Source: Anthopleura xanthogrammica (taxonomy: Eukaryota; Cnidaria; Anthozoa; Actiniaria; Actiniidae). Taken from it: a stretch of DNA of 64,000 nucleotides. The translations under genes were made by a program, and so were the position numbers. Numbering within the stretch: position 1 is the stretch's first letter; each line of letters starts with the position of its first letter. The notes below the pieces were generated by a model that did not search any database, had not been told where the DNA came from, and worked only from the letters and a program-made list of their open reading frames with translations. The stretch lies in contig OZ025208.1 in NCBI GenBank assembly GCA_964019055.1, positions 560,501 to 624,500 of the forward strand, in the 5' to 3' direction. Shown piece by piece: positions 12,828-23,700 of the stretch.

Positions 12828-13277
12828 ACGCCGTGTTTACACTTGGACGTTTACTACGGTTTTAAAAAGTCGAGGTTAATTTTCATAACCATAGTTCAAA
12901 GAATAATTGTTTACACGTGCTAAAATGACCGTAGTTGTCTAATCAGAAAAAAATTTGGAGAATTCAAAAATACCGGCATGAAGTAGAGACGGCGCTGAGT
13001 TTAGTTTTCATGTTCAGAGAGCGCTACCATGCATCATTGTAATGCAAATAAAACCACTCGTATTCCACGACTGAAAAGAAGTGCAAGATACGCATAAATA
13101 ATCATCGCACCGTCGGTTACTGTTCTTAACCATGCCTAATAGAAGAGTAAATCGTGGTAAACTTTCTATTATCTTGAATGGTATTTTACTAATGGTTTTG
13201 CCGACGTTTAATAAATGTTAGCCAAGGCATGGTAACCCTTATACCTCAGTAATTTGTCCGAGTGTAAACACGGCCTA
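12828..13277. mobile_element. MITE-like element, ~450 bp, GCCGTGTTTACAC ends
   Basis: GCCGTGTTTACACTTGGAC at the left is inverted as GTCCGAGTGTAAACACGGC at the right, giving terminal inverted repeats of about 20 bases. Non-coding. It lies inside the 11963-15685 element. Confidence 0.75.
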
Positions 13278-13311
13278 ACAAATGTCATGGCATTAACTCA
13301 TGAAGCTGTTC

Positions 13312-13482
13312 AAATAGACCTCTTTACCTTCGTTGTTTGTTGTGCCCATTTCAGACCACGTGATGCCACTCTTGGGAGTTGATTCTTTCATGTGTAAATA
13401 TTTTAATAAAAGAACATTTCTCAAGGGAATGTCATGTGGTCTGAAATGGGCAATTTGCATACGAAGGTAAAGAGGTCTATTT
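13312..13482. mobile_element. Foldback MITE, 171 bp
   Basis: AAATAGACCTCTTTACCTTC and its inverse close the two ends. A second inner pair, GCCCATTTCAGACCAC against GTGGTCTGAAATGGGC, extends the stem. The inner motif recurs at 54960, 55340-55480 and 63090, defining a family. Confidence 0.85.
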
Positions 13483-14343
13483 CTTTCCGGTTTTTGTAAA
13501 TTCAGATTGACGCATCAGCAGAAGTGTCAGTTCAGATGTTGTTTTTTTCTTCAATTTTTTTCCATCTTCATGGTATTAACGGTTTTTTCTTGTCGCTGCC
13601 ACCCATGCAAAGACGAAAATTATTATGGGAATATGAAAATGGTGAATATGTCATGTCGATATATTATTTTGCTTCACAGTGCATATCTTATAGCCAACAT
13701 TATTGTAGATTATGATGGTCAGTCAGTATAACTATATTTTGATTTTATTTCTCGTTCATTCAAACTTTCGATTGATTTTTTGAAATGCCAACAACTATCG
13801 CCCGGTTTTACAAATCCAGTCTGATGTTTGAAGGAGTTTGGGAGAAACTTGCTCTTGGGCCAGTAAAATGATATGAACCTAGAATAAGATATGAAGAATT
13901 TGCTAACACCTCCCTTGTCTCCCATTTTATTCAAATTGGCTACAAAGAATCGTATTATTAAAATTACGTTTAGAGAACGATCGGCCTTTTTCAACATTTA
14001 AAGTCATGCAGTTTCGGTATACAATCAACGAAAAATTAAAATAATGTCCTGGAAAAAATTGGATCTAGCTGCAATATTTTTTATTCCTCGCTTGCAGTAG
14101 CCGTGATGGCTATTATAATTTATTCTAGTTTACAACAAAATATACTTGCACGTGCGTTGCACAAGATCTGTGATAAAAATTAGACGATAAGTTGGATGGT
14201 TCAGGCAACTATCGACGACTCGGCAGGAATTTTATAAAACATGTAAAGTCTTATGAAATATACAAAAGAGTGTTCTTACGTACGTTGCGGCTTTCTCGAT
14301 GTTTTTCTAAGGAAAAGTTCATATTATAGAGCCATATAACATT

Positions 14344-14491
14344 TTATTACACATTTAGGGTCGATATCCGTGAAATAAAGCCGTGAATAAAAACCATATC
14401 AGTGAAGTGATACGATATCACTTCACGGTAAACTGTCCAATAAAATCTCGCGATATATAATAATATATAATCGACCCTTAATGTGTAATAA
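14344..14491. mobile_element. Foldback MITE, ~148 bp
   Basis: TTATTACACATTTAGGGTCG at the left against CGACCCTTAATGTGTAATAA at the right. The centre holds GTGAAGTGATACGATATCAC, itself palindromic. It lies next to a second, different foldback. Confidence 0.8.
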
Positions 14492-14495
14492 ACAA

Positions 14496-14638
14496 ATTAT
14501 TACATGTTAAGAGCTGATATCATTTTTATTCACTCGTTTTCCGTATCATATCGCTCGCTCGCTCGCGGACTCGCTTGTTCGCGATATGACGGGAAACTCG
14601 TGAATAAAAACGATATCAGGCTCTTAACATGTGATAAT
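14496..14638. mobile_element. Foldback MITE, ~143 bp
   Basis: ATTATTACATGTTAAGAGC at the left against GCTCTTAACATGTGATAAT at the right. Inner arms contain GATATCATTTTTATTCACTCG-type sequence and its inverse around a GCTCGCTCGCTCGCG core. No coding content. Confidence 0.8.
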
Positions 14639-15982
14639 CTCTATATACACAAGAGTATTATCACGTTGCTTTCTCGGTGTTTTCTTCAAAAAAGTTCAGC
14701 TAAAGAATATCTTTAGTTAGTTTAATTTTTTTTATTTATAAGACGAAATACTTTAGTATTACTGAACTACTGTAATATTTTGTTCATATCTTAGTTGGAT
14801 TTTTGACGGAAAATCCGAACGTACTTTTAAAAAATCAGTGTAAATTCTGAATCAGAAAACTCTGCTAAATAGAAAATGACTGTGCTATTGATTGGATTGG
14901 TAATTCCATGAATACAAAGCCGGGATTGAAGCATATCAATTAATCATTTATGCACGTGCTGGCAACGGTATTACCAGAATGACGAAAAAGCCGCTAAATC
15001 GGAAAACCCTATTTTATCCGACAGTTTTGTTTTCTTTTGCCCCCTGGACGCCCCATAATGCATTGCGATTCAAGATGTGAAAATAATGACTGATACTACG
15101 TAGAAAAATGAAATGCTTGTCACTTAACCAGCATGATAGGGCCAGAGAAACCCAGGATTTTTTTTTTTTTCATCAGATCCTACGTATATCCCCGGCATCT
15201 CGTAAAAAATTTTTTTCATTAATTCAGATTCAAGATGGCCGCCGCATCGTCGAAGTAGTCCATTCCCGGTTGGGCTGAGTTGGGCTATTTTTAACATCCA
15301 AAGTCGTTTGGTTTTTAATTTTTTGATGGCGTGGACGTGTGTGCGCGCGCTCAAAAACAACATACTTCTCGTCGATTTTTCTCACTTTTTTCGACAAAAT
15401 CTATTAGATAAAGCAAAAAGATCAGGATTGGCTATGTTCTGTTCTCTGATAAAACACGACTGAAGCTTTTGAACACTCAAAAAGACGCGAAATATTTATT
15501 TTTTTCAAAAAATCTTTGCATGTTTTCGCTACTTCCAGGTTTGGATGAAGCACACAATTTTTGACGCACTGGAGTAGGGTGAGGCTAAAATTGACTTTGC
15601 TAAAAATTGCCCAACCGGGAATTTACATGGCGCGCGCGATATTAAGAAGTTTCCCTCTTTTATCTATGCTCTCTTGGTATGTCATGAAATTGAAATATTG
15701 ACAACGAGAGTGCTCCAGGCTGAGCAAAGTAATGAAGTAATAAATATTTAATACGAAAACCGTTTGTCGAATGGTTACGGTTATTTTTTCCATAAATATA
15801 GATTAAAGTCCGTTTGCAGAATTGTCGCGTTTAATGATTAAACTAAGAAAGTTGAACAAAACACTTATCCGTGAAACAACACTAGATTTATTTTTACGTA
15901 AATATAGTCAAAACTATTACAATGTCTTCTGTTTTCTATTGTTTTTAAAGTGCTATTTAGTACCAGATAGAGCTAATTAGTA

Positions 15983-16407
15983 TAGGAAATCGCACGACCT
16001 CGAGTACAATTTGGAAATTAATAGGTACGAGTAATGTTTTGAGCCTTTAGGCGTGTGCAATTAAAGAACTTTCAAAACATTAAGAGTGGCTATTAATTCC
16101 TAATTATACGAGAAGGTCGTGTGATTTTTTATTTATAGTTCACTGAACAAAATTTCATAAAGACAAGTATGTCGAAGCGAAGGCATTCATCTGTCTCTTT
16201 GGCCGATTTTCTCCAACAAATTCTAATTAAGGACAACTGAAATACAAAAAAAGATTTTTGTTTACACTCAAATTTGCTGCTGTTGGCCGTGTTTAGCAGT
16301 GTTTCCATAGCGACTTGATTGGTACCCCTACGGAGTACCTATTAATGCTCTAATTGTACTGCTCTCAACCAATCAGAATCGAGAAATTTTGTTCAGAATA
16401 CTATAAG
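15983..16407. repeat. Interspersed repeat, copy 2 (pair with 4726-5635)
   Basis: Shares its left end (AGTATAGGAAATCGCACGAC) and right end (CCTACGGAGTAC, CCAATCAGAATCGAGAAATT) with 4726-5635. An inverted copy of the left end appears at about 16088-16126 (CGAGAAGGTCGTGTGAT). A TATAGTTCACTGAACAAAAT segment at 16134 is inverted at 16385-16403. The structure is therefore nested foldbacks. Confidence 0.6.
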
Positions 16408-16879
16408 AAATGTTTCATGAATAATAGTCTTCGTACTCTAACCAGACTATTATAAAATAGAATATTTTTGCTCAATATGAATATTGACAATTAAAGCACC
16501 AGCAAATATAATATGTAATTTCGTTCTCAGACGAAAATTATTCAAATATTGGCTGAAATTTCACTGAAGTAATTTTTGAATATGTAATAATATGGTCAAA
16601 ACATTTTCTCAATATTCCAGTTGTTTGTGATCAAAGTACTACGCAACTTCTTAAGAGAGAGTTGATGTAAAAATCGAGAATCGCGTGACAGCTGCAAAAA
16701 AATCTTCTTATTTCCCCAATAGAACCCCTTTGGTACACTATTCTCAAAAATAGCATTGAAAAGTTTAACACCTTTTACTTTTTTCCAAAATCGAGCAAAT
16801 TTGATATTCTGCCTATTACACTAAAAACCTTTTGAAAAACCCAAGTTTGAAATTTTAAAATGCACATCAAGTGAGAGTT

Positions 16880-17110
16880 ACTCGAGAAGACTGAGAGAAC
16901 GGCAAAATAAACCCGGTTTTCAAAAGCAGAAAACGCATGGGCGATATGTTATTTGAGCCCGAAAATGATTTTTTCTGAAAGTCTAACGTTTCATAATGAC
17001 TGTGTAATAATCCCTTTCTTGGCAGTAAAAACGTTTTGGTGACGAAGCAAAAATTTGGACGGTATTTTGCTAATTCGTAAACTTGATTGTATCACCGATA
17101 TTGAGACGAA
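16880..17110. repeat. Dispersed repeat, copy 1 (pair with 36960-37170)
   Basis: Landmarks ACCGGTTTT-like start, CGATATGTTATTTGAGCCCG, CTGAAAGTCTAACGTT, ATGACTGTGT and GGACGGTATTTTGCTAA recur in the same order and orientation near 36960-37170 at roughly 80% identity by eye. An unclassified element. Confidence 0.65.
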
Positions 17111-17229
17111 AAATGCATAATTAAAGCGTCAGTTAATAGTTAAAAAGACCTACATTGAAATGAGAGACGATAGACTAGGTTGGACTTATGCTACTTTTAA
17201 TATTTGGGCAAGCAAAGTTCGAATTACCA

Positions 17230-17590
17230 ATTAAAAAGATGATTCAAAATGCTTAAAATTCAGCATCTTGTTAGCTCAATCAATGAACCGAAAATCGTAC
17301 TCAAATATCAACAAAAACACATAAAACGCTTTTTTTATGAGTTCTAATAATTATGGTTTTTTTTCCAAACTTTTTCAAAAAATTGATCTTTACCTGTTGT
17401 TTTAGGAAATTCAAAGAAAAATATAGAGTTCCGCGCAAAATTTGGGTTTTTTGCCCTGTTGAAGTTCGAAACGTGTATGGTTCCTCAAAATGTTGAAGGT
17501 TGTTATGCGGTTATGAGCGGTTTTTGTGTGCACGCACATCCTGGGCTCAAAATGAACGTTCAAAAGTAGTCAGTCACCTTAGGACACCTG
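17230..17590 (-). repeat. Dispersed repeat, inverted partner of 21222-21775
   Basis: Read on the minus strand it matches 21222-21480. Shared landmarks are CAACAGGGCAAAAA, CCCAAATTTTGC, TTTGAATTTCCTAAA, GCGTTTTATGTGTTTTTGTTG and TTTTCGGTTCATTGA. The last bases carry TAGTCAGTCACCTTA, which also occurs near 21755. The pair brackets the 18-21 kb block. Confidence 0.7.
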
Positions 17591-18261
17591 AAAATTATCA
17601 GCCTGGTAACGGTGTACCCTGTCCAATAAAGTTGTTATTATTATAGGAACACTTTGGTGCTAAGATTTGAATTGTGTTTTTGTGGGGTTTTGTGCTGTTC
17701 GAAAATCTGCTTTTACTGCCGAGTGTATAATAAGTGCAAGTCCGGCTGGGAAAAATTCACACGAACAATAGGCCTGCAGCACGGCAAGCCGTTTAGATTT
17801 TGGGCAAGAAAGTTTGAATTGAAAGATATCCTCTATATCTTATTGGGGCATATTTGAAAAGCGTTAAATTCAAATTAATTTTGGCTCTTGCTCGTATACA
17901 CGTTCCATAAAATCTGTAAAAGATGGAGAACAAACTTGATTCTTAATGATTTATAATATTTTTTAAGTTTCAAGCACTTTCTATGTGGGGAACATTTTTT
18001 TACAAATTCAAACAACGGATTTGTCCTAGTGCCCTTGATCATATACATTACCATGTACGTACCTCACTGGTGAAGGGTGCTGTACATTGGCGGCAATGCA
18101 GGTTGCATACATCTCCCTCTACATCCATAACACTTCTAGTTTGCAAGTGCTACAACTAAAGAAAGAACAAAAGCAAGAATAACCAAGTAAGCAAACAAAT
18201 ATATCTATATATAATTTAGTGTTTTGAGATTTTTGATAGCTTTTAGTTCAAAATTGAAATA

Positions 18262-19285
18262 AGATCTATCGAGTAGAACGTGTTTGCGCATCAACAACAC
18301 AGTCAACTATCCAAACGATAAGACCCACAAGATCTATCGAGTAGAATGTGGTTGCGCATCATCAACAGTCAATTACCCAAATAATAAGACCCACAAGATT
18401 TATCGAGTAGAATGTGGTTGCGCATCATCCATACAGTCAACTATCCAAATAATAAGACCCACAAGATCTATCGAGTAGAATGTGGTTGCGCATCATCAAC
18501 ACAGTCAATTATCCAAATAATAAGACCCACAAGATCTATCGAGTAGAATGTGTTTGCGCATCATCAACACAGTCAGCTATCCAAATAATAAGACCCACAA
18601 GATCTATCGAGTAGAATGTGGTTGCGCATCATCAACACAGTCAATTACCCAAATAATAAGACCCACAAGATCTATCGAGTAGAATGTGGTTGCACATCAT
18701 CAACAGTCAACTATCCAAATAATAAGACCCATAAGATCTATCGAGTAGAATGTGGTTGCGCATCATCAACACAGTCAACTATCCAAATAATAAGACCCAC
18801 AAGATCCACCGAGTAGAATGTGGTTGCGCATCATCAACACAGTCAACTATCCAAATAATAAGACCCACAAGATCTATCGAGTAGAATGTGGTTGCGCATC
18901 ATCAACACAGTCAATTATCCAAATAATAAGACCCACAAGATCTATCGAGTAGAATGTGGTTGCGCATCATCAACAGTCAACTATCCAAATAAAAGACCCA
19001 CAAGATCTATCGAGTAGAATGTGGTTGCGCATCATCAACACAGTCAACTATCCAAATAATAACACCCACAAGATCTATCGAGTAGAATGTGGTTGCGCAT
19101 CATCAACACAGTCAATTATCCAAATAATAAGACCCACAAGATCTATCGAGTAGAATGTGGTTGCGCATCATCAACAGTCAACTATCCAAATAATAAGACC
19201 CACAAGATCTATCGAGTAGAATGTGGTTGCGCATCATCAACACAGTCAATTATCCAAATAATAAGACCCACAAGATCTATCGATA
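18262..19285. repeat. Minisatellite, ~64-69-bp unit, ~16 copies
   Basis: The marker GATCTATCGAGTAGAATGTG recurs at about 18262, 18331, 18395, 18466 and onward to 19275. Unit length varies mainly by presence or absence of ACA in the CATCATCAACACAGTC part. The sister copy near 49274 has only one unit, so the array grew after the copies separated. Apparent peptides repeating YRVECGCASS are a by-product of the period. Confidence 0.9.
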
Positions 19286-19417
19286 GAATTTGGTTTCTTC
19301 TCAAGACATGTATCAAAAATCATAAATACTTATTAATTTTTCACTAGGTAACCAGTTAAACACATGCTTAGAATCAGGTCACGTGATGAACCTTTTTAAT
19401 CCTGGAAAATACCCCTT

Positions 19418-19657
19418 AGGCTAGCCTTACACGGTACTGGACGAATTTTTAACCATTCAAATAATGATTTTGACCAGTACATATAATACCAATTTTACAG
19501 GAAAGGCCGTTATGTTTACACTGAACGCGATCCAAGTTTGCAAGGCTAGCCGTTTGAAATCTTGTCCGAATAGCACAGTTCCATGCAAACGAACGTTTAA
19601 ACGTACAACTTTTTGAACGGTTTAAAATTCGTCCGGTACAGTGTAAGGCCAGCCTAG
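19418..19657. mobile_element. MITE-like element, ~240 bp, TTACACGGTAC ends
   Basis: AGGCTAGCCTTACACGGTAC and GACGAATTTTTAACC at the left are inverted at the right as GGTTTAAAATTCGTC and GTACAGTGTAAGGCCAGCCT. A decayed relative lies in the duplicate region at about 49450-49620. Confidence 0.75.
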
Positions 19658-20338
19658 GTCAACTGAAAATCTTTTCCAATGTCCTCGGATTGGAACTATT
19701 GTTCGTACTTTGAAACCCACATGTCCTCATCGTCGGCTGTAGAATGCTGGGATACGCAAGAAACACAGGGCTCCCACTCTCTTGAAACCACATGTAGTTT
19801 TATCTTCATCTATAAGTTATTAATCTTAAAAGCTATTAATGACAATTTATTTTTACTAGTTTATCAGTAACCTATTAAAATTCTTGGTTATATGGTTTAC
19901 ATACGTGTTTCGTGCGTGTTCATAGTAATCTATTCGAGTATTTTCGCTGGAATTTTGTTTGTATCCAGAAAAGTTGCTGATTCATATTATCACTAGAATT
20001 TAAAGGTTATAAGTGAATCCGTCTGTAATTTACCATACCTTTATTATAGTCTTGCTTGTAGCAGTTATCATACAAGTTTCTTGGCTTATGGAGTTAAATG
20101 GAATCGTTTCTGGACTAGCTTCATTCTTCAACATGGTGGCCGCCAAGACTTGCTTCGCTTGTGTACATTGGGTCCCTTGAGGCCGGACATTTTTGTCAAA
20201 TGAAAGGAACTAATGGCCGCTTGTACAAAAGAGATTTTGAAGTGAGAAAAAACTTTTGTTGTAACGTTTCCTTTTTTCTTAGCATTTTATTTCATTGCAC
20301 GAACACTGGCTTATCTTTTATGTTTATCTTAAAAGGGA

Positions 20339-21010
20339 TGAAAAGAAAAAAGTGTGAAGAGAAATCAATAGAAAAAAGCTGGAAATAAGTGAAAAGAATA
20401 GAAGAGAGGGAAGTGAAAAAAGAAGTAAAATGAAGGCAAGAGGAAAAAAAAAGGAAGAGAACAGAAAAGAATAGAAGAGAAGAGAGGAGAGGATGTAAGT
20501 CAACAGAATACAACAGAATACAAGAGAAGGCTAGAGAAGACAAGCAAAGACAAGACAAGACAAGACAAGAAAATATAAAATAGATGAGAATAAAGAAAAG
20601 GCAAAAGATAAGAGAAAAAAAGAGAAAAAATAGCTAAGAAAAGTGAAAAGAAAAGAAATGAGAATAACTCTAAAGAATGGAAGAGAATAGAAGGGAACAG
20701 AAGAGAGATGAAGAGAAGTGAGTTGAAGAGGAGAGAAGAGAAGAGAAATGAAGAGAAGTGAGAAGAAAAGAAGTGAGAAGAAGAGGAGAGAGGAGATGAG
20801 AAATGAAGAGAAGTGAGAAGAAAAGAAGTGAGGAGGAGAGGAGAGAAGAGAAGAGAAATGAAGAGAAGTGAGTAGAAAAGAAGTGAGGAGGACAGGAGAG
20901 AGGAGATGAGAAATGAAGAGAAGTGAGTAGAAAAGAAGTGAGGAGGAGAGGAGAGAAGAGAAGAGAAATGAAGTAATGGAAAAGGCATGCCAGGGAAGAA
21001 AATAGAATAC
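20339..21010. repeat. Purine-rich tract with 55-bp higher-order repeat
   Basis: Almost pure A/G on the plus strand for 670 bases. From about 20700 to 20985 the GAAATGAAGAGAAG motif recurs every 55 bases (20745, 20800, 20855, 20910, 20965), an organised array inside simple sequence. Such tracts can adopt triplex structures. The long minus-strand ORFs here (Ser/Leu/Phe-rich) are artefacts of composition. Confidence 0.85.
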
Positions 21011-21055
21011 AAGTTAAGAGATGGGAATATATATAGGAGAAGACAACATAAGAAA

Positions 21056-21212
21056 ATAATATAACAATAGAGCTGATGTTCTTGGGTATAAATATATTTT
21101 TGTCCCGACTCAGGCTCGTTTTAGCTCGAGCACAGCGAGGGTAAAATAAGCCTGAAAAGGACGAAAAACATATTTACACCCAAGAACATCGAATCTCTTA
21201 CTATTATATATA
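21056..21212. mobile_element. Foldback MITE, ~157 bp
   Basis: GATGTTCTTGGGTATAAATA at the left and TATTTACACCCAAGAACATC at the right form the stem. Weaker pairing extends outward through ATATAACAATAGAGCT. The centre contains AGCTCGAGC-type palindromes. It abuts the dispersed repeat that begins at 21222. Confidence 0.8.
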
Positions 21213-21221
21213 ACTTTATAA

Positions 21222-21775
21222 CTTTTGAGGAACCATACAGGTTTTGAAATTCAACAGGGCAAAAACCCCAAATTTTGCACGGGACTCTGTTTTTCTTTGA
21301 ATTTCCTAAAACAGCAGGTAAAAATCAACCTTTTGAGAAAGTTTGAAGAAAACGTAATTATTAGAACTTATAAATTAAGCGTTTTATGTGTTTTTGTTGT
21401 CATTCATGAGTACAATTTTCGGTTCATTGAGCTAACAAGATGCCGAATTTTGAGCTTATTTCTAAAACTTTCTTCAAATATTTTTAGTTCATCTTCGAAA
21501 ATAATGTTTAAAGTAGAAGTTCTGAGAAAATTGCTTCCAGAGCTTTTGTAATTTTTGAGTTATAAATTTTTGTGTGCAAAGCTTGATTTCCCCCATTTTT
21601 CTTTCGAAAACTTGTCAACATGGTCATATTTAAAATTCATTATCTCGAAAACGAGCTCGGGACACCCCATTTTTCTTTCCATTTTTGGAATCAGCGTTAA
21701 ATTCTTTGTAAAATATCTTTCTAAGAGCATTTTGTAATTATTCCTTGCTAAAGTAGTCAGTCACCTTAAGCTTAA
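21222..21775 (+). repeat. Dispersed repeat, partner of 17230-17590 and 23320-23450
   Basis: Its first half matches 17230-17520 in reverse. Its second half (TATCTCGAAAACGAGCTCGG, GGACACCCCATTTTTCTTTC) is repeated near 23325-23400. The frames within it are not conserved between copies, so it is non-coding repeat DNA. Confidence 0.65.
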
Positions 21776-23130
21776 TCTATCTACTCGAGTTTACAAATAA
21801 GTCTAATTTGGTTTGAATCCCGTGTGTTCGCTTTTGAAGGGAAAATCGCCTTCTTATTTTGTCATGCATGTCCTATTCTTACCACTTTGTACATAAATAA
21901 ACTAAGAGGAGATAGACTGCTAAGCTAAGCTTGGTTTGAATGCAGGTTTGGATGTGAAAATATGTGGATTCGTGGCGGAAAACGTCTACGAAAACTGAGC
22001 GAAAAGAATAAATTTGGCGAGCGAAAACACTCAAATCTTCAGGTGTTTAACTTGGAAGAAGTAAGGTACGAGATATCTTCAAAAGTAAGTAAATTTGTTC
22101 AGGCTTTTATGGAAAATGCTGATAACCAAAGAGTATAAGGACAAAGAATTTCTAATTCTAGTGAAAGAACTGAAGAGTGTTGAATTAGTTTGTTTACCTG
22201 ATGGCAAAGCCGCTAGCCAGTCTCCATTGCCTTTGTGAATCTAACAGTATAACCTTGCTTTGTTGATGAAAACTTCTGGCCACAGAAACAGGAATTTGGG
22301 ATTAGAATTCTGTCATTTTTGCTTGATTTTGTAAGCAGAGCTCGAGTAGCAGCAAAGAGACCATCGAGAACAGCGAGCAAAAACGTCGCCGAGCTACAGC
22401 TACAACATTTGAGTGGTTTCCCTCATCTCATTGGCTGGACAGATTATTTTTCTCGTTTCTGATTGGCTGATACCAGCGGGCTAAAATAAATTTTAAGCGG
22501 GAAATACACGTTGCGATTTGTCTGCCCGATTCACCTATAAAGTTATTATAATAGAGGAAGAAAAGTGAAAAGTTTAAAAAAATTAATGATAGGTTCTCAA
22601 ATGCCAAGTAATTCAATTTATCAAATGTCAAATGGGGTCTAAAACTTCCCGATTTTGATGCCTTCTGACTTATAAATCTATAAATCAACTTTATCCTTCT
22701 GACTCTGAAGATGACTTCCGCTGAGGTTGTCGAAACTTCAGTCACATCAAACAGTCCTTCTTAGGACTACATTCACTTGATTAGTGTGAAAATTGAGTGT
22801 AAAAATATAAACGTAAAAATGAAGGACCTAAGGATCTCCATGGTTATAAGTAATAGTTGTGTTACATGTCAGCGTCATGTAAGCTTATCTGAAGTGTCTA
22901 TCAAAGACAACCAGAAAGCTGCAGAAAGCGTCCGTCTACCATCAAAAATACATAAAAATACACCAAGGTCTTAATTCATTCTTTTATCAAACTCATACCC
23001 TTGAATTGGAAGTCATGGTGTTACTTCACTTGAAGAGAAAACTGATTTGTAAACAAAAAATGCATCCCAAAAAATATTTTCATGCAGAGCGTCACGTACT
23101 AAAGCAGGCCCATAGGCTGAGAACATTTTC
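21776..23130. other. No gene seen; possible retroelement tail
   Basis: AT-rich. The segment 22698-22745 has a CTGAAGA...GTCGAAAC arrangement treated in the findings. Two GATTGGCTG-type motifs lie at 22431 and 22461. No supported gene. Confidence 0.35.
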
Positions 23131-23132
23131 TT

Positions 23133-23305
23133 CAAAAAGTTGTTTGTTGGTTCTCTCCTGTGCTTCGAGAGTTTTTCTCAAGGTTCTCCGGTGTTTCCTC
23201 CCTCCACAAAAATCAACTTCTAAATTCCAATTGGAATGCAGTGGAAGAAGAGCCAATCGATGGATTCCACTGTTAATTCTCATTTATTTATTTATTTTAT
23301 TTATT
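23133..23305 (+). mobile_element. tRNA-derived SINE, 5'-truncated
   Basis: Contains the family body GTTTGTTGGTTCTCTCCTGT, GCTTCGAGAG, TTTCCTCCCTCCAC and AAAATCAACTTCTAAATTCC, followed by TTCCACTGTTAATTCTCATT and a (TTTA)n tail. The tRNA-like head found in the full copies is missing. Confidence 0.75.
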
Positions 23306-23502
23306 TAATATGCTTGTGTTTAATCGTGAATATCTCAAAAACCACCTCGGGACACCCCTTTTTTCTTTCCAGATTTGAAATCAGTATTAAATTTGCGCCC
23401 AAGAAATTCTGATTCAAAAACTTTTTCATGGATTTTTTCTATTGTAGGCAGCCACGTTAACATATTTGAAGTATATATAAACCTTCATAACATAAAGACG
23501 CA

Positions 23503-23700
23503 GGGGCGGATCCAGGATTTTTAGAACTGAGGGGGGTGAATGTTACAGTGTACCTCGGCGTCATTGCCATAGAAACCCCCAATCCCTCCCAAAAAAAGAA
23601 AAAGGGGAGGGGGAAATAGTTAAAAATTGCGTCGCGTCTCAAATCGACGGAAAGTAAATTTGACCCCCCCCCCCCCCCTCCACCCCTGGGACTCAACACT
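23503..23700. repeat. Probable element fragment with GGCGGATCCAGGA end and poly-C
   Basis: Begins GGGGCGGATCCAGGATTTTT, also seen near 49942 (GAGGCGGACCCAAGG) and inverted near 50206 (AATCCTGGATCCGCC). It ends in a run of about 15 C. This terminus is common among non-autonomous hAT-like elements, which is why I call it a fragment. Confidence 0.45.

Larger units (their letters stand above)
11963..15685. mobile_element. 3.7-kb composite element with long, patchy inverted ends
   Basis: GAGAGCATAAATAAGAGAGG near 11975 is matched inverted by CTCTTTTATCTATGCTCTC near 15655. Further inside, GGACTACTTTGACGATGCGG (about 12029) matches the inverse near 15240, and TAGGGTTTTCCGATTTAGCG (about 12195) matches the inverse near 15005. 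These collinear inverted segments imply terminal arms of at least a few hundred bases separated by about 2.8 kb. Smaller foldbacks sit inside at 12828, 13312, 14344 and 14496. No transposase frame was recognised. Confidence 0.65.
18040..20600. repeat. Segmental duplication, copy 1 (pair with 49060-50620)
   Basis: Collinear with 49060-50620 in direct orientation. Shared landmarks in order are ACCATGTACGTACCTCACTGG, GGGTGCTGTACATTGGC, ACTTCTAGTTTGCAAGTGCT, GATCTATCGAGTAGAA, AATCAGGTCACGTGATGAAC, TTACACGGTACTGGACGAAT, TTCATTCTTCAACATGG and GTCCCTTGAGGCCGG, ending in a purine-rich tract. The two copies differ mainly by minisatellite expansion in this one. It may be an old large repeat or element rather than a genomic duplication. 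Confidence 0.75.

Noticed and set aside
18284..19347. Several ORFs with YRVECGCASS repeats
   Set aside because: They are translations of the minisatellite, change frame with each ACA indel and have no continuous gene.
20292..21012. Long minus-strand Ser/Leu/Phe-rich ORFs
   Set aside because: They are produced by the purine tract on the plus strand, which cannot make stops readily. The same applies to 50252-50798 and 52256-52813.
21225..21551. 108-residue ORF
   Set aside because: It lies in a dispersed repeat whose inverted copy at 17230-17590 does not keep the frame.
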